From contig CM063501.1 in NCBI GenBank assembly GCA_032207245.1, forward strand, positions 78,892,786-78,956,785: a stretch of 64,000 nt of DNA, read 5' to 3'. A model generated the notes under the pieces. The model was not told the origin of the DNA. It searched no databases and saw only the letters and a list, made by a program, of their open reading frames with translations. A program made the translations under genes and the position numbers. Source of the stretch: Pardosa pseudoannulata. Lineage: Eukaryota > Arthropoda > Arachnida > Araneae > Lycosidae. Below, piece after piece: positions 39,986-50,585 of this stretch (the stretch's first letter is position 1; every line of letters begins with the position of its first letter).

Positions 39986-40853
39986 TTAAGATTTTGAACA
40001 TCTTATATGAAACAAAAATTAACTTATCTGCTACAGAATAAAACTTTCAGATTGCTGCAATTTAATTTGTAAGTTATTACCTATATTCTAAACTAAGTTA
40101 TCATGAGAATCGTTAATTTATATACAATTATATATTTTCAAACATTGTTCCCATATTATAATTGCTGTGTAATATTAGTTGTCAAATTTAGTACAACACT
40201 GCCCTGTAGCAACAGAACTCATGTTTCCGAAACCCACTACTGGCCGGACGGTCAAAGCTGTTTAAATTCGGCTTTAAATAGTTGGTCTAACCAGTCCTTG
40301 GGAAGGGAAACAGTAGATTGTAACACTCTCAATCAATCAACTATCTGTTAATTTTATTTACTTCTTGTATGTTATTTATAAAAAGTGTTATAAAGTTCTA
40401 AAGAGTCCGAATGATTAATGAAAAGGTAGAGGGATGTCTTTTGCTTTAGAGATGTACGAGATCCAATCCCTTTGATGCTATAGACTTTTACAACCTCTTG
40501 AAATCTCATTAAAGGCTTAGTTACATATTAATTTAGTTCTGAGTGTTAAAAACTGTTATCCTACAAGGCTAAATGGAACCAGAAAAACTAAAAAATGAGG
40601 TACTGTCCTTTTTGGACATTGGTAATTTGGGCGATAGTCATTAACTAGGCCGTCTGCCTAGATAACCAATTACTACATATTCAAATACTTCTTGTTTTAT
40701 GGATGTTCATAGAATCTGGAATAGCTTTAATACTTTAACGCCCAACTTAATTTAAAATTGAAATTTTGTTTAAAAAAATTCTAATTATGTTCTAAACACT
40801 TAAATATAATATGCAATTAAACTCAATATCATTAATTTAGGATATGAGATAAT
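39986..40853. other. AT-rich DNA with a possible SINE remnant
   Basis: No gene. TCCGAATGATTAATG (about 40407) and GAGATCCAATCCC (about 40457) could be decayed A and B boxes. ACTGTCCTTTTTGGACA near 40602 is a weak version of the palindromic motif seen at 40854. Confidence 0.4.
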
Positions 40854-40881
40854 TACTGTCCTATAAATAGGACGCTGGGCA
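40854..40881 (+). repeat. Palindrome-containing repeat A of the piggyBac relic
   Basis: TACTGTCCTATAAATAGGAC followed by GCTGGGC. The 16-base core is a perfect palindrome. The same module occurs inverted at 42036-42065 and in the same orientation at 42383-42407. Confidence 0.85.
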
Positions 40882-41036
40882 GATATGTAAGTTTTTGAAC
40901 ACTTAGTACTTCTCCTTTGTTTTTAGTTACTTGATTACGTTTCTGTTCCCAAACAATTAAACTTTAATATTTTATGCAAAATAAAATGAAACAGAAATAA
41001 GTTTGACATTTTTCATTAAGTTTAAACATATTCACA

Positions 41037-41998
41037 CTATTTATGGTAATTTGGAAAACAATTTGTACATCGACTTACATTACATTTCATGCAAATTGTA
41101 AGAGGTTTTTCAGAACAATTTTACAGCTGACAGCATCTTTGTTTTTCTCTTTTACCAATTATATGACCAACTTCATTCAGTCTAATAGCGTCTATTTCCT
41201 TCATTAGAGATGAAATTGTATAACTTGGACAAATCGGTTGATTTGTTTTTGTCCTGTGTTGTCTTTTTTTTAGATAGGTTATTGCAATATGTCTCCTTAT
41301 TTCTTTGATACCCGTTTTCTCTGCATTTACCATGTTGTAAATAACGCCAATGCCATTTTTTCCAAGGATTTTTATGGTATGTTTCTCTAAAACCCAATCA
41401 TGAGTATCTACACCATCCATGTTTTTGTTACAATTGTTTACGAGACATGGCTGTTCGATTTTATTTTTTTCAGCTTTTAATTATTCAGACCTTGAAACAG
41501 ATGTTAGTGGCTCAATTATGTCAAAATTTGTCGAAAGTGTAACGTATTTGTTATCATTCCATTTTACCGCAGTAATTTTATTTTTCACATCAATGTGGAA
41601 ATCATGTGAACCATGGCTAGTCTTTTTGAAGGTAGAATCAATTTCAAGGGGACAATGCTGTATTCTGTCACTTCTTATAGTTCCTGATGCTCGAAATCCA
41701 CTCTTTCTTAGTTCAACTAACAAATTATAGGAATTAAAAAATTATCAAAATAAACTGTATGACTCTTGGGATCAGTAACTGGATGAAGCACTTTTGTACA
41801 ATTAAAAATTTCAATACTACCTGGAACGTCTCTTACAGAGGTTTCAAGAGTTTCAGTGTCATCAAAACATAATTAATCTGTTAATCCCCCCCCTTCAGGT
41901 GGCAAAGTAATCATTTCGTACTCTAATTCCTCTGAAAATAGATATTCTACAGCTTCCTTGGCAGTTTTAAGAACTTTTTTTGGCGACGTTTTAAACAC
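41037..41998 (-). pseudogene. piggyBac transposase, internally deleted pseudogene
   Basis: Reading from 41998 the minus strand gives KTAKEAVEYLFSEEL, LPPEGGGLTD, a stop, then FDDTETLETSVRDVPGSIEI, the acidic N-terminal region of piggyBac proteins. It runs in frame directly into NCTKVLHPVTDPKSH and YFDNFL from the later catalytic domain, so several hundred codons are missing at that junction. After a frameshift come VELRKSGFRASGTIRSDR, AVKWNDNKYVTL, NKNMDGVDTHDW (counterpart of the family GVDxxD motif) and, after another shift, the cysteine-rich tail ICMKCNVSRCTNCF with stop at 41037-41039. The enzyme cannot be functional. Confidence 0.85.
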
Positions 41999-42026
41999 CT
42001 ATGAAATAAACTAAATATCAAGAAAT

Positions 42027-42420
42027 TTAACGAATCCGCCCAGCGTCCTATTTTTAGGACAGTAGTTTAAATTTGTGATTAAAACTAATAAAAGTAAAAA
42101 TAATTTTAAAACGTTATAAGATATTTGTTAATAAAATATCTGAAATATAAATTCTGAAAAAATCTTTAAACTTATCTTTAAAACCTTTTAGTATGATTAC
42201 AATAAATTTCAGCAAGCAAAAATCATGAAAATGGTGAAGTTTACATGTCTGCAGCTGGCTGAAGAATACTTCAATCCGGTCCAAACCAGTTTAAGTAAGT
42301 CGGGTAAAACCATTACTCTTCAGGGGATATAAAAAGAATAGGCAAAACTTTGAATAGCTTTATTTATAATGCTGAAAAGGAACTGTCCTATAAATAGGTT
42401 GCTGGGCGGAAACGGGTTAA
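42027..42420. mobile_element. TTAA-bounded 394-bp segment with long TIRs
   Basis: TTAA at 42027-42030 is followed by CGAATCCGCCCAGC and a palindromic CCTATTTTTAGG core. The right end is GCTGGGCGGAAACGGG-TTAA at 42401-42420 with the same core inside it. The two arms are inverted repeats of about 35 bases. It can be read as a MITE, or as the 5' terminal region of the adjoining piggyBac relic with 42420 as the outer end and the 42027 module as a subterminal inverted repeat. The CCC-TTAA terminus is typical of piggyBac elements. Confidence 0.65.
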
Positions 42421-42581
42421 ACAGAGGGCTCATGATAACATTGATCCGAGTTAGTGGACAGCATGATCAGCTAAGATTGAAATGCTAGTTTCAAACCTGT
42501 AATGCTGACTAAATATCCTACATAGCTTAGAAGTTAAATTTGTGGGATAGCACTTACTTTTTCTGGTAATTTAAAGTGAGA

Positions 42582-42775
42582 TGAACGATGCCCTAATGGT
42601 TAGGGCGTTGGTCTACAGTACCTACTGTACCGTAAACCAACGCGTATGTTCATGTAGTTTGATCTCACTGTGGGCAGGACTGTTTCTAGCCATTCAGAAT
42701 TGGCCCTAAGTATTAAGTCCCGGTAGCTTAAACCCTAGTGTAACAAAACAGTACACCATAGTACTTCAAACCAAC
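42582..42775 (+). mobile_element. tRNA-derived SINE, copy 2
   Basis: GAACGATGCCCTAATGGTTAGGG is the A-box head. The B box is decayed (AGTTTGATCTCACT). The tail contains TTGGCCCTAAGTATTAAGTCCCGGTAG and a CAGTACACCATAGTAC end shared with the family. The head is followed by a local palindrome, GTTGGTCTACAGTACC / CTGTACCGTAAACCAAC, not present in the other copies. Confidence 0.75.
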
Positions 42776-44324
42776 CGATCATTTAATATTTAAACAAGTT
42801 TAGTTTTTTAAAAATATTCCATGAATAAAAATTGTATTCCACAACTTCTATATTTATCGAAGTTGTTTTTTTATCCTGATATAATGTATCTCTAAATTTT
42901 AGAAGTTAAAACCTTCAATAAAGCTTAGAAATTGGTAGAATTTGGTTACACTAAATGAAAGCAAAATAATAATAATTTAATTCTAAATAATGCTAACAGA
43001 CAATATGTAATTTTAACAGAATTATAATTTTTAATTTAAACAATATTCTTTGATGTACTTCTATTGCCATTTTTATTTAAGATTTTTTAAAATTCATATG
43101 CAAAGCATAAACTATGCATGTTCTTTAAATAATCAATAATCTTAATTTGCAATTAACAAAGTTTTCAAAAAAAAATCTACAAAGATATACACTTATTGTA
43201 AATATTCTTGAGCAGTCTGGTATCTGTTTTTCTTCTTTATTTAGCATTAGATTTTACTTAAATATGAAAAATATAGATAATACTATTGAGTGGTTACTTG
43301 TTTGTTTCACAATAAGACGAGAATAAACGGTACTATTTGTTTTCGAACAAGTATACTAATGTACAATGCATCCATAATTCTGGAGGTGTTTGTGATAGTT
43401 GTTACACTATTCTTTATTGTTATCAGTTTAGAACTAATGTCACACTTACGTATGTAGTCTTATTTTTCGAGAATAGAACATTTTCTTTGACACTTCTTCT
43501 TGATAGCAGAAGTGTGTCACAGTTATGTCTTAAAGACATGTCTGTCTGACCTGAATCGAAGGACTCTGTCATGAACAAAGAAATCTTTTTGTCACATTTT
43601 GTTTTTTTCTTTGTTATTCAATACTTTATTGAACTTTTATCTCTTGAGTTTCTTAGTAGGTTAACAGACATTTTATGTGGGAAATATATTATTAATTTTT
43701 CTCACAATGGAGGTTGAAATGTTTCAGTTATAGTGTGGATTCTGTTACTTATCTCTTACCAGAGAAAAAAAAAATGCACAGCTAATTAAGTGCTTAGTGA
43801 ATTTCGAATATTATTATTTCTGCATTTGTCTGTTTTCTTAGAATTGAAATAACTCTTATAATAATTAAAATTATGAGTACAAAATCATTAGAATTAATGA
43901 AAAATTAATCAAGTTCTATTATATCACTTATTAGTTTTTTATACATAAATTGTATCATAACATGTGACAAAGTGTTGTGATATATTAGTATACGTTTATG
44001 TACTTATTCTAATCAAACACTTCAAATCTAATGAGTATGGTTACAAAAATTTCTATTGTACTTCTTCAGTTCCTTGTTAATACTATTTAATTTTTAAAAT
44101 ATTTTTAAAAGTAAATATTATTAAATAATTCATAATGTGGCCTTGCTTTATTTCTATTGACTTGTTTTGTTAATAATCACACCTCCAATTTTTCTTTTTT
44201 AAAAGTATTAATACTTATTAAGGGTTAATAATTCGTATTAATCATTACTCTTATTTTTGTTTTGAAATTTTTTAACCCTTCTTTATTTAAGGTGTAGAAA
44301 TATCAAACCAGTAGTAAATGTCGT
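42776..44324. other. AT-rich DNA, no gene seen
   Basis: A 70-codon frame at 43337-43549 has no recognisable feature. Confidence 0.5.
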
Positions 44325-44521
44325 GCGCTGCCACATTTCGGTAAACATATTTGACAAGTGACTTCTGCTTCATAATGATGTTAGAAGCCATCAATATGTC
44401 ATCAAAAGTCACCAGAAAGGGGAATTTATGTTACGAAATTCCCATCTCTTATGACATCTGATGCCATCATGACTCGAAAGTCTTCTCTGACATATCTCGA
44501 CCACAATATGGTGAAAGGCTT
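44325..44521. mobile_element. Palindromic MITE, copy 1
   Basis: The left end (GCCACATTTCGG...ATATTTGACAAGTGACTTCTG) and right end (CTGACATATCTCGACCACAATATGG) are inverted versions of one sequence. Runs of the form CATAATGATG and ATCATGACTC recur inside. The family is shared with 44751-45004. No coding capacity. Confidence 0.65.
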
Positions 44522-44750
44522 GAAATAACTCAACAATAAATTCAACTTAAAATATTATGAATGTTGTAGATTTCACTATTTTATCCGTTACAGGTTTTTA
44601 AAATAATATTTGTTTTGTTGATCAAAAATTACTTAAACCGATTTCTTTCAAATTGCAACTACAGTGTATTTTCAATGCTATTCCTCGTGATATTTATTGC
44701 AGATAATAATGATGCTGTCATTAAGACATAGACAAGAAAGAGATTTATAA

Positions 44751-45004
44751 GTTTACCATAACTGTCGAGATATGTCACCGGCGACTTCTGTGTTATAATG
44801 ATATGAGAAGTCGCCAAGGATGGGAATTTAGAATCATACATTCTCCTCTCTTCCACGTCATAATCACGACTTCGAACGTTATTATGACTCGGATGATGGC
44901 TACTAAATTATGGTAGCACTCTTATAGTACCAAATTCCCATATTTGACGTCATTATGACGGGAAGTCACCTGTGACATATCTCGATTGCAAGATGGTAGC
45001 ACTC
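44751..45004. mobile_element. Palindromic MITE, copy 2
   Basis: ACCATAACTGTCGAGATATGTCACCGGCGACTT at the left is inverted at the right as AAGTCACCTGTGACATATCTCGATTGCAAGATGGT. Interior motifs TCATAATCACGACTTCGA and GTCATTATGACGGG give further internal symmetry. GATGGTAGCACTC occurs twice (about 44922 and 44993), so an end may be duplicated. Confidence 0.7.
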
Positions 45005-45114
45005 ATAGATTTATTACGATACGTTTTTAATTAACACAATCACTATCTATAGTTGTTAATGATGAGTTGGTATCTTAGATACGGCATTGAAGTAAATAAT
45101 AAATTAGATCTTTG

Positions 45115-45623
45115 ACAGCTAAATAAAGCAATTTGTCGCAACGTCACGAACTACTATAATGCTCTTTCCATTCATTTTCATGTTTACAACAGCCAATAGA
45201 CAAAAAATAAACTGCTCTTACGTTTGTAACTAAAGCCAGAATTGTCATAATTTGAGAATTTGCTCTATGCGTGATATCGCCTTATTGCGAGATAACTGTG
45301 AGATGAATTTAAGATAACAGCTTCAACCAACATGTTAAATTCTATATAAAAGTGTTGAATATAATCAAAGATTATCTAACGGACTGTCGTAAAACCAAAC
45401 CTCAGTCTTGATCTCATCAGATTCAGTTATGTTTAATCTACTCTTTAAATGTATATAAGGCGATTTCACTCAGTAGGGCAAATTCCCAAATTATGATGAT
45501 TCTGGCTTTAGATTCAAACTGAAGGGCAGTTGTTTGTCTATTGGCTATTGTAAACATGAAAATGAATATGAAGGACATTATTGTATTTCGTGACGTTGCG
45601 AAAAATTGCTTTATTGCGACTGT
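45115..45623. mobile_element. Fold-back element, ~165-bp inverted arms
   Basis: The left arm (45115-45286) and right arm (45455-45623) are long inverted repeats, with shared blocks AATAAAGCAATTT, CGCAACGTCACGAA, TTCATTTTCATGTTTACAA, GCCAATAGACAAA, TAAAGCCAGAAT and ATCGCCTTAT. About 170 bases of unique AT-rich DNA form the loop. There is no coding potential. A transcript across it would fold into a long imperfect hairpin. Both outer ends read ACAG on their own strand; no target duplication was identified. Confidence 0.85.
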
Positions 45624-46295
45624 GTTTTTAAACTCACATTTGCTTTTACATATGCTATATCATTAATCCTTACCATTTATACATAAACACGAACTGAAGA
45701 TCACATTAGTTGAACCATGGATGAACTAAAAATAAATATAAAAAATAATATCTAAAATCATTAAAACCCCTCTCACAAGTTATATTCACTGAGACACAAT
45801 TTCTTAGATTAGAAAATTTTCATAAAAATAATGCAAGTCTAAAATTTGTTAATTATTGTTTGGCAATAAACTTAGACATAAATATTTTTGTATTATTTAA
45901 AAATCCATGTTGTACTCTTGTTTTCAGTTTGAAATGTTCCTCTATTTTCATATATTTTGATTTGAACTCCATTGGAAGAGTCTTGCCTATATATTCTTTT
46001 TATATCTAGAGAAATGCCAACAACTTATAAAACTTTTTATTAAATATATTTCTAAAAGAATGCTATTTATCGTTTCCCACATTTAGTTTGCTTTTAGTAT
46101 TGAAATATTTTGTAATGCAGTCATGATTACAATTTGCACTGCAGTATTAGAAAGTGGTAATTGCCTTCTTTAAATAGTATTAGAAGTTTTTTTAAAGAAT
46201 AGATTTTTTTACGACTAATTATCATTATACATATTACTGTAGGTTAAAGATTTACCATTATTATAGTCATTCTTAAACCTCTTACAATGTAAATT
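45624..46295. other. AT-rich DNA, no gene seen
   Basis: No feature recognised. Confidence 0.5.
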
Positions 46296-47590
46296 GGTGA
46301 TACTGAAGAATAGGGTGCCATTTGGCAAATTTGGCGAATTTATTGGCGATGTTTACTAAAACATAAAGGATCTATTCCAACCGAACATTGTATCCCTTGC
46401 CTTTTGGGCGACATTAATTGGTTCAGGGAGTGCCATTCTAATAGTCTCCATTTCTTTTACTTAATTAAGCAAAACGGTACTACTGAAGAATAGGGTTTCC
46501 CTAGGCAAATTTGGTGTAATTATTCATGTTGTTCAATAAAACACAAAGGTATTTTATCCGAATATTATATCCCTTGCTATTTTGGTGACTTTAATGGATG
46601 TAGATTACGCCATTGTAATATAATTAGATATATTTTCTTAATTAACTAAAACCACTGATAAAGCGGTTATTTATATTTATGGGCAAGTAATCCCTCAACA
46701 GATTAAAAAGCCAACAGCTCCAAATTACTAAAACTTAGCCATAGTTAATTTTTAATGGCTCATTATATCTAATATTTTTAAGCATTACGCGTATTTAATA
46801 TATAAGAAGTGGATTCCACAAGGAGAGCTGGATACATATATAAGTTAAAATGTAGATAGTTTGGACACGGTGAGATTAGGGAAATGTTAGGCTACTATTA
46901 TCAGAGCTTTATCGTTTAGTTGACGGGGGCACCCTGTTTTTCAGTCAAGCCAGTAAAACCATTTAGATATCAGGCATTCATATTTATGGTGCATTAATCC
47001 CTGAATAATTTACAAAGCCAAAACCTTTACATTATTAATAATTAGCCATAGTTAACAACTAAGGGTTTATTATATCTAATATTTTTAAACAATATGTGAA
47101 TTTAATGGTAATACTGAAGAATAGGATGCTCCATAAGTAAATTTGGCGAAATTATTGGCGATGTTTACTAAAACACAAAAGTATTACATCCGATAATTGT
47201 AATCCCTTACTTTAGGGCGACTTTAATTGATGTAAAATGTGGTATTGTAATAGAATTATATACTTTTACTTAATTAACTAAAACACTTAGAAACCGGGCA
47301 TTTATATTTATGGGCAATTGATTCCTCAACAGTTTACAAAGCCAACAGCTACAAATTATTAAAAGTTAGCCATAGTGAACCATTAATGGTTTATTATATC
47401 AACTTGTTTTAGCATTAAGCCGATTTAATTCATAAGAAATGGGTTTCAAAAGGAAAACTGGATACAAATATAATTTAAAATATGTATACAGATTCTTTGG
47501 ACACGTTAAGCTACCGGGAACAGAGATTTATCGCCAAGTTTGCAGGGGCATCCTGTTCTTCAGTCAAACCTGTAAATTAAATAGTAGAAG
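46296..47590. repeat. Tandem repeat with inverted-repeat ends
   Basis: Left-end modules (ACTGAAGAATAGGGTGCC.., then AAATTTGGCGAA.TTATT) occur at 46300, 46477 and 47110. Right-end modules (GGGGGCACCCTGTTTTTCAGTCAAGCC and GGGGCATCCTGTTCTTCAGTCAAACC) occur near 46925 and 47545 and are the inverse of the left ends. Between them each copy has TTATATTTATGGGCAA, TTAGCCATAGTTAA and CTGGATACA. The arrangement fits two ~480-base TIR elements plus a truncated left part and a duplicated interior. Confidence 0.75.
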
Positions 47591-47937
47591 CCTATAAATA
47601 ACTTGTCAGAAACGAGGGTGAAAATTCAGTTTAGGTTGCCCCTTGTAGTTTTGGCGATATATTTTGGCGTCAATGGTGCCAACAATTTGTTTTATAATAG
47701 CGATGATAAACATCCATAATAGCAATAAAAATACGATAAAAATCATAAGCTATAAGTATTACAATAATAAAAAACACAGTATAGATAAAATTTATACATA
47801 GATTGTACCAAATTTTTTAATTTGCAAACGTATGGAGACTCGCTCGTGTTTCGAAATACAGGTTAAAACGAAAGTTTGTAATATTTTAAGCAAATAACCA
47901 CAATTAAATTAGATTATTTTCAAATTAGTAGAGCTGT
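47591..47937. other. AT-rich DNA, no gene seen
   Basis: TTTTGGCGATATATTTTGGCG at about 47660 may be another end fragment of the preceding repeat family. Confidence 0.4.
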
Positions 47938-48304
47938 GAAAAGACTTAATCTAATTTTTTAATAACTAACTATCGCTTTCGAAAGAGAAATTTTACTTAT
48001 TTCTGGTAAGTTGGGATGAAAATTGTAATTATATTTGTTTACATCTAATACTTTCTAGCATTTGAAAGCAGAAACAGAAGAGATGTCAAAATACAATATG
48101 TTATTTATATTAGATTTCATACACTGCTACAGAGAAAAAATTAGTATGAAAAATGGCTCATAGAATCAGGGATTTTGCAAGAAGAAATGCTTGAAGTTCC
48201 TAATTTTTCTGTCAATACTTTTATTTATTCTGTCTATTTCAATTTTGTCTGCCGCAGATATGGGAACTCATTGGATTAAATACTTCGTTAGCTTTCTGAG
48301 TTTT
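47938..48304 (+). pseudogene. Decayed tandem copy of the first coding exon
   Basis: This 367-base unit is followed head-to-tail by a second unit starting GAAAAGACTTAATC at 48305 that contains the intact exon. Translated from the equivalent Met, the upstream copy reads MKNGS, a stop at codon 6, then FCKKKCLKFLIFLSILLFI, SAADMGTHWIKYFVSFL, after which the copy ends before any donor site. Hydrophobic character and many residues are conserved, so it derives from the same coding exon. The stop and the missing donor make it non-functional as a first exon, though skipped or regulatory use is not excluded. Confidence 0.8.
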
Positions 48305-48500
48305 GAAAAGACTTAATCTAATTTTTAAATGTCTATCTATCGTTTTCGAAAGAGAAATATTACTTATTTCTGGTAATTTGGGACGAAAATTGTATTTATG
48401 TTTGTTTACATCTAAGGCTTCCACTATGTATGAAAGCAGATACAATAGAGATGTCAAACTGCATTATGTTATTTATATTAGATTTAATACACTATTGCAG

Positions 48501-48701
48501 AGAAAAAATTAGTATGGAAAATGGCACAGAGCATCAGGGCTGCTGCAAGAAGAAATACTGGAAGTTCCTAATACTTCTGTTAATACTTTTACTTATCCTG
48601 CTTATTCCAATTTTGTCTGCCACAGATATGGGAGTTAACTGGATTAAATACTTCATTAGCTTTCTTTTCTTAGCGCTTGGAGTGCTAGCGATAATTGTAA
48701 G
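48501..48701 (+). CDS. First coding exon, two-membrane-span small protein
   Basis: Coding starts at ATG 48514 (MENGTEHQGCCKKKYWKFLI) and runs to 48701, where GTAAG|GTAAGT gives a consensus donor after two bases of a codon. An acceptor-like TTGCAG ends at 48500, leaving a 13-base leader, so an upstream non-coding exon is likely. Residues ~17-36 (FLILLLILLLILLIPILSA) and ~43-62 (WIKYFISFLFLALGVLAIIV) are strong membrane spans joined by a short polar loop; CCKKK before the first span could be palmitoylated and would favour a cytoplasmic N-terminus. Joined to exon 50586-50775, the product is 125 residues. I do not recognise the family. An in-frame ATG at 48430 would add 28 residues but lies before the acceptor. 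Confidence 0.7.
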
Positions 48702-49024
48702 GTAAGTTTTATTTCTCATTTGTTAAATTATTTACAAATTCCTGATTTAAGATGTTTTGTCAATATTGTGTAATGCGAATGTATTAGCAGTTATATATAT
48801 TTCTTTGTGGATTACGATGTAAAAAAGTATTGGCGTCATAAAAAGCTTTAACTTGCAGTTTCTGTTTATCACTAACAATTTATACCTTCTGTTTTAATTC
48901 TGATAACAATTTTCATATGTCAGTGTGTTTTGGAATGAGCATGTTTGTGAATGTAAAAAGTACGTAAACGTTGGGCATGTTTTTATGTCTGTCCAAATGA
49001 CAACTGATTAGAAAATATTGATTA

Positions 49025-49240
49025 GTAGTGTGGAAAGAAATTTATGACAACTGTTTATCCACAACAAATCTTTAATTCTTTAAATAAATAAAATGGATGA
49101 CTCGAATCACAGAACTTATTTTTTATTACTTATCTGGTTATTGCTATGCAACAAAACTATGTTTCCACACCAGTAGAAGAAAGTATCCACGCACGGAGAT
49201 TAAAAATAATAAGGTGAGAAAACATAGAGAAAGCTACACA
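49025..49240 (-). mobile_element. Ty3/Gypsy 3' LTR remnant
   Basis: Immediately after the pol relic on the minus strand comes a purine tract AGGAAGGGAG (49250-49241), then TGTGTAGC, the usual junction between polypurine tract and 3' LTR. The segment carries an AATAAAAAATAAG signal near 49120 and ends around CCACACTACTA near 49025. No 5' LTR is present. Confidence 0.6.
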
Positions 49241-49261
49241 CTCCCTTCCTAGTGCAAATGA

Positions 49262-49690
49262 TTAGGATATATAATCCTTTAAATGGGATGGGAACCTGAC
49301 GATCCTTCCACTGTGAGTAGAGTTTGTTATGCTTGACAGGTGACGAAATTTTCCCCAGAGATTCATACTGTTTGCGCTGATCTTGATAATCACATGAATA
49401 TGGGTCTTAAGAGGCTACTCATCATAGTCATTTATGGTAAAACATGGTTTCAGTCTATCAGTTGAAATTCTTTTGATAGTCCCATTAATTTAAATGTCCA
49501 AATACTTTGGGGATCGATGTTTGACAACATAAGTACCAAGATAAACTTGTTGGAAAGATGAAGAGGCCAAGTTATTGTAGTTTAAAACATGAGAGCAATT
49601 CAAAAGTTTTTTTGAAACAAATGTAAGTTGTATTCCCATGGGTAGTAGTCACAGAAGGTTTTATGATACGGATAGTACTTTGTAGCCTTT
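49262..49690 (-). pseudogene. Ty3/Gypsy pol C-terminus (integrase end), relic
   Basis: The minus strand reads NCSHVLNYNNLASSSFQQVY, LGTYVVKHRSPKYLDI, a stop, INGTIKRISTDRLKPCF, another stop, then STHSGRIVRFPSHLKDYIS and the terminal stop at 49262. This corresponds to the segment following the integrase core in Ty3/Gypsy polyproteins, where a YxGPYKV-like motif, an NGK..ISxDRLKPA motif and a terminal TRSGR.VRFP..L.DYI are typical. At least two stops interrupt it. The remainder of the element is absent, so this is a 5'-truncated dead copy inside an intron, opposite to the host gene. Confidence 0.8.
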
Positions 49691-50585
49691 GTACGAACTG
49701 TAAGTGTGTGACTTTAGGGATCACGACGACAAACTAACAAATATTTAGGAATGCAAAAAGTAACTTTTATGGAATCTATTACTCAAAATTATATATTTTT
49801 ATTAATCTTTGATACTATTCCATCAACATAAAAAACAAAACATATACAGAATCTCTTCTCCATTAATCAAATAAGGGAGAGATTGTCTATTGAGAACAAT
49901 TTTAGAAAAATAAAGGGATTACGCGATTACTGATTTTATTGCAATATTATTTATGTAATATTTGACACATTTTACAAAACTCTAGATTTCTAACCTGAAT
50001 TCTCTTGCACAATCTAGCATAATAAGATTTTCAAATCTAGTTTGAAAAAATGTTTAATCTTCAGTGTCCTTTATATGTCTAGGTAAAAATATATTGTACT
50101 AAGTATTTACATGGTATTGAGTCTGAGTGAGTCTTTTTCTAGTCATGACTGCTGTATTTGAAATTTATTGTCAAGTAATTCCTGAAAATTTGAAAATATA
50201 GACAGATTTTAGTGTGGTCGGTGATGAGGAATTTTTATAGGTTGTGTGTGTGTGTGTGTTTTAATCCGCAGTTGCAGATTACTCTTAGCTATGTATTTTC
50301 AATAATGGAAAAGGAAAATAAATTTTTGTTAAGATAAGATATATACAAGTTTTTCAAATTTTTAAATGAAAACACATGTGTTACAACAATGTATGATATA
50401 ACTTACTTCAAAGCTAAATTGATTTTCTTTGACTGTGGAAGAATTATGTGCACAGGAGTCAATTTATAAAATGTGGAGTGGAATATTTTCTTAATATAAT
50501 TCTTTCTTCTGTATGCCAATTACGTTTTGAGGTTCCATAAACTTTCAGTTTTGATTTACGTTTACCTCACTGAGATGCATTACAG

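Larger units (their letters stand above)
48702..50585 (+). other. Intron of the two-span protein gene
   Basis: Donor GTAAGT at 48702; acceptor GATGCATTACAG ending at 50585, with a pyrimidine-rich stretch (TTTGATTTACGTTTACCTC) before it. Both sites interrupt a codon after its second base, so the frames join exactly (AG+T, Ser63). The intron contains an antisense Ty3/Gypsy fragment at 49.0-49.7 kb and a short (GT)n run near 50245. Confidence 0.7.

Noticed and set aside
40735..40760. TTAACGCCCAAC as the left end of the 41-kb piggyBac element
   Set aside because: It resembles the right end only over a few bases and cannot be separated from chance TTAA occurrences.
41419..41730. 103-codon plus-strand frame
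   Set aside because: Antisense to the piggyBac relic, which has clear family motifs on the minus strand.
44659..44856. 65-codon minus-strand frame
   Set aside because: It overlaps a palindromic MITE end and has no recognisable features.
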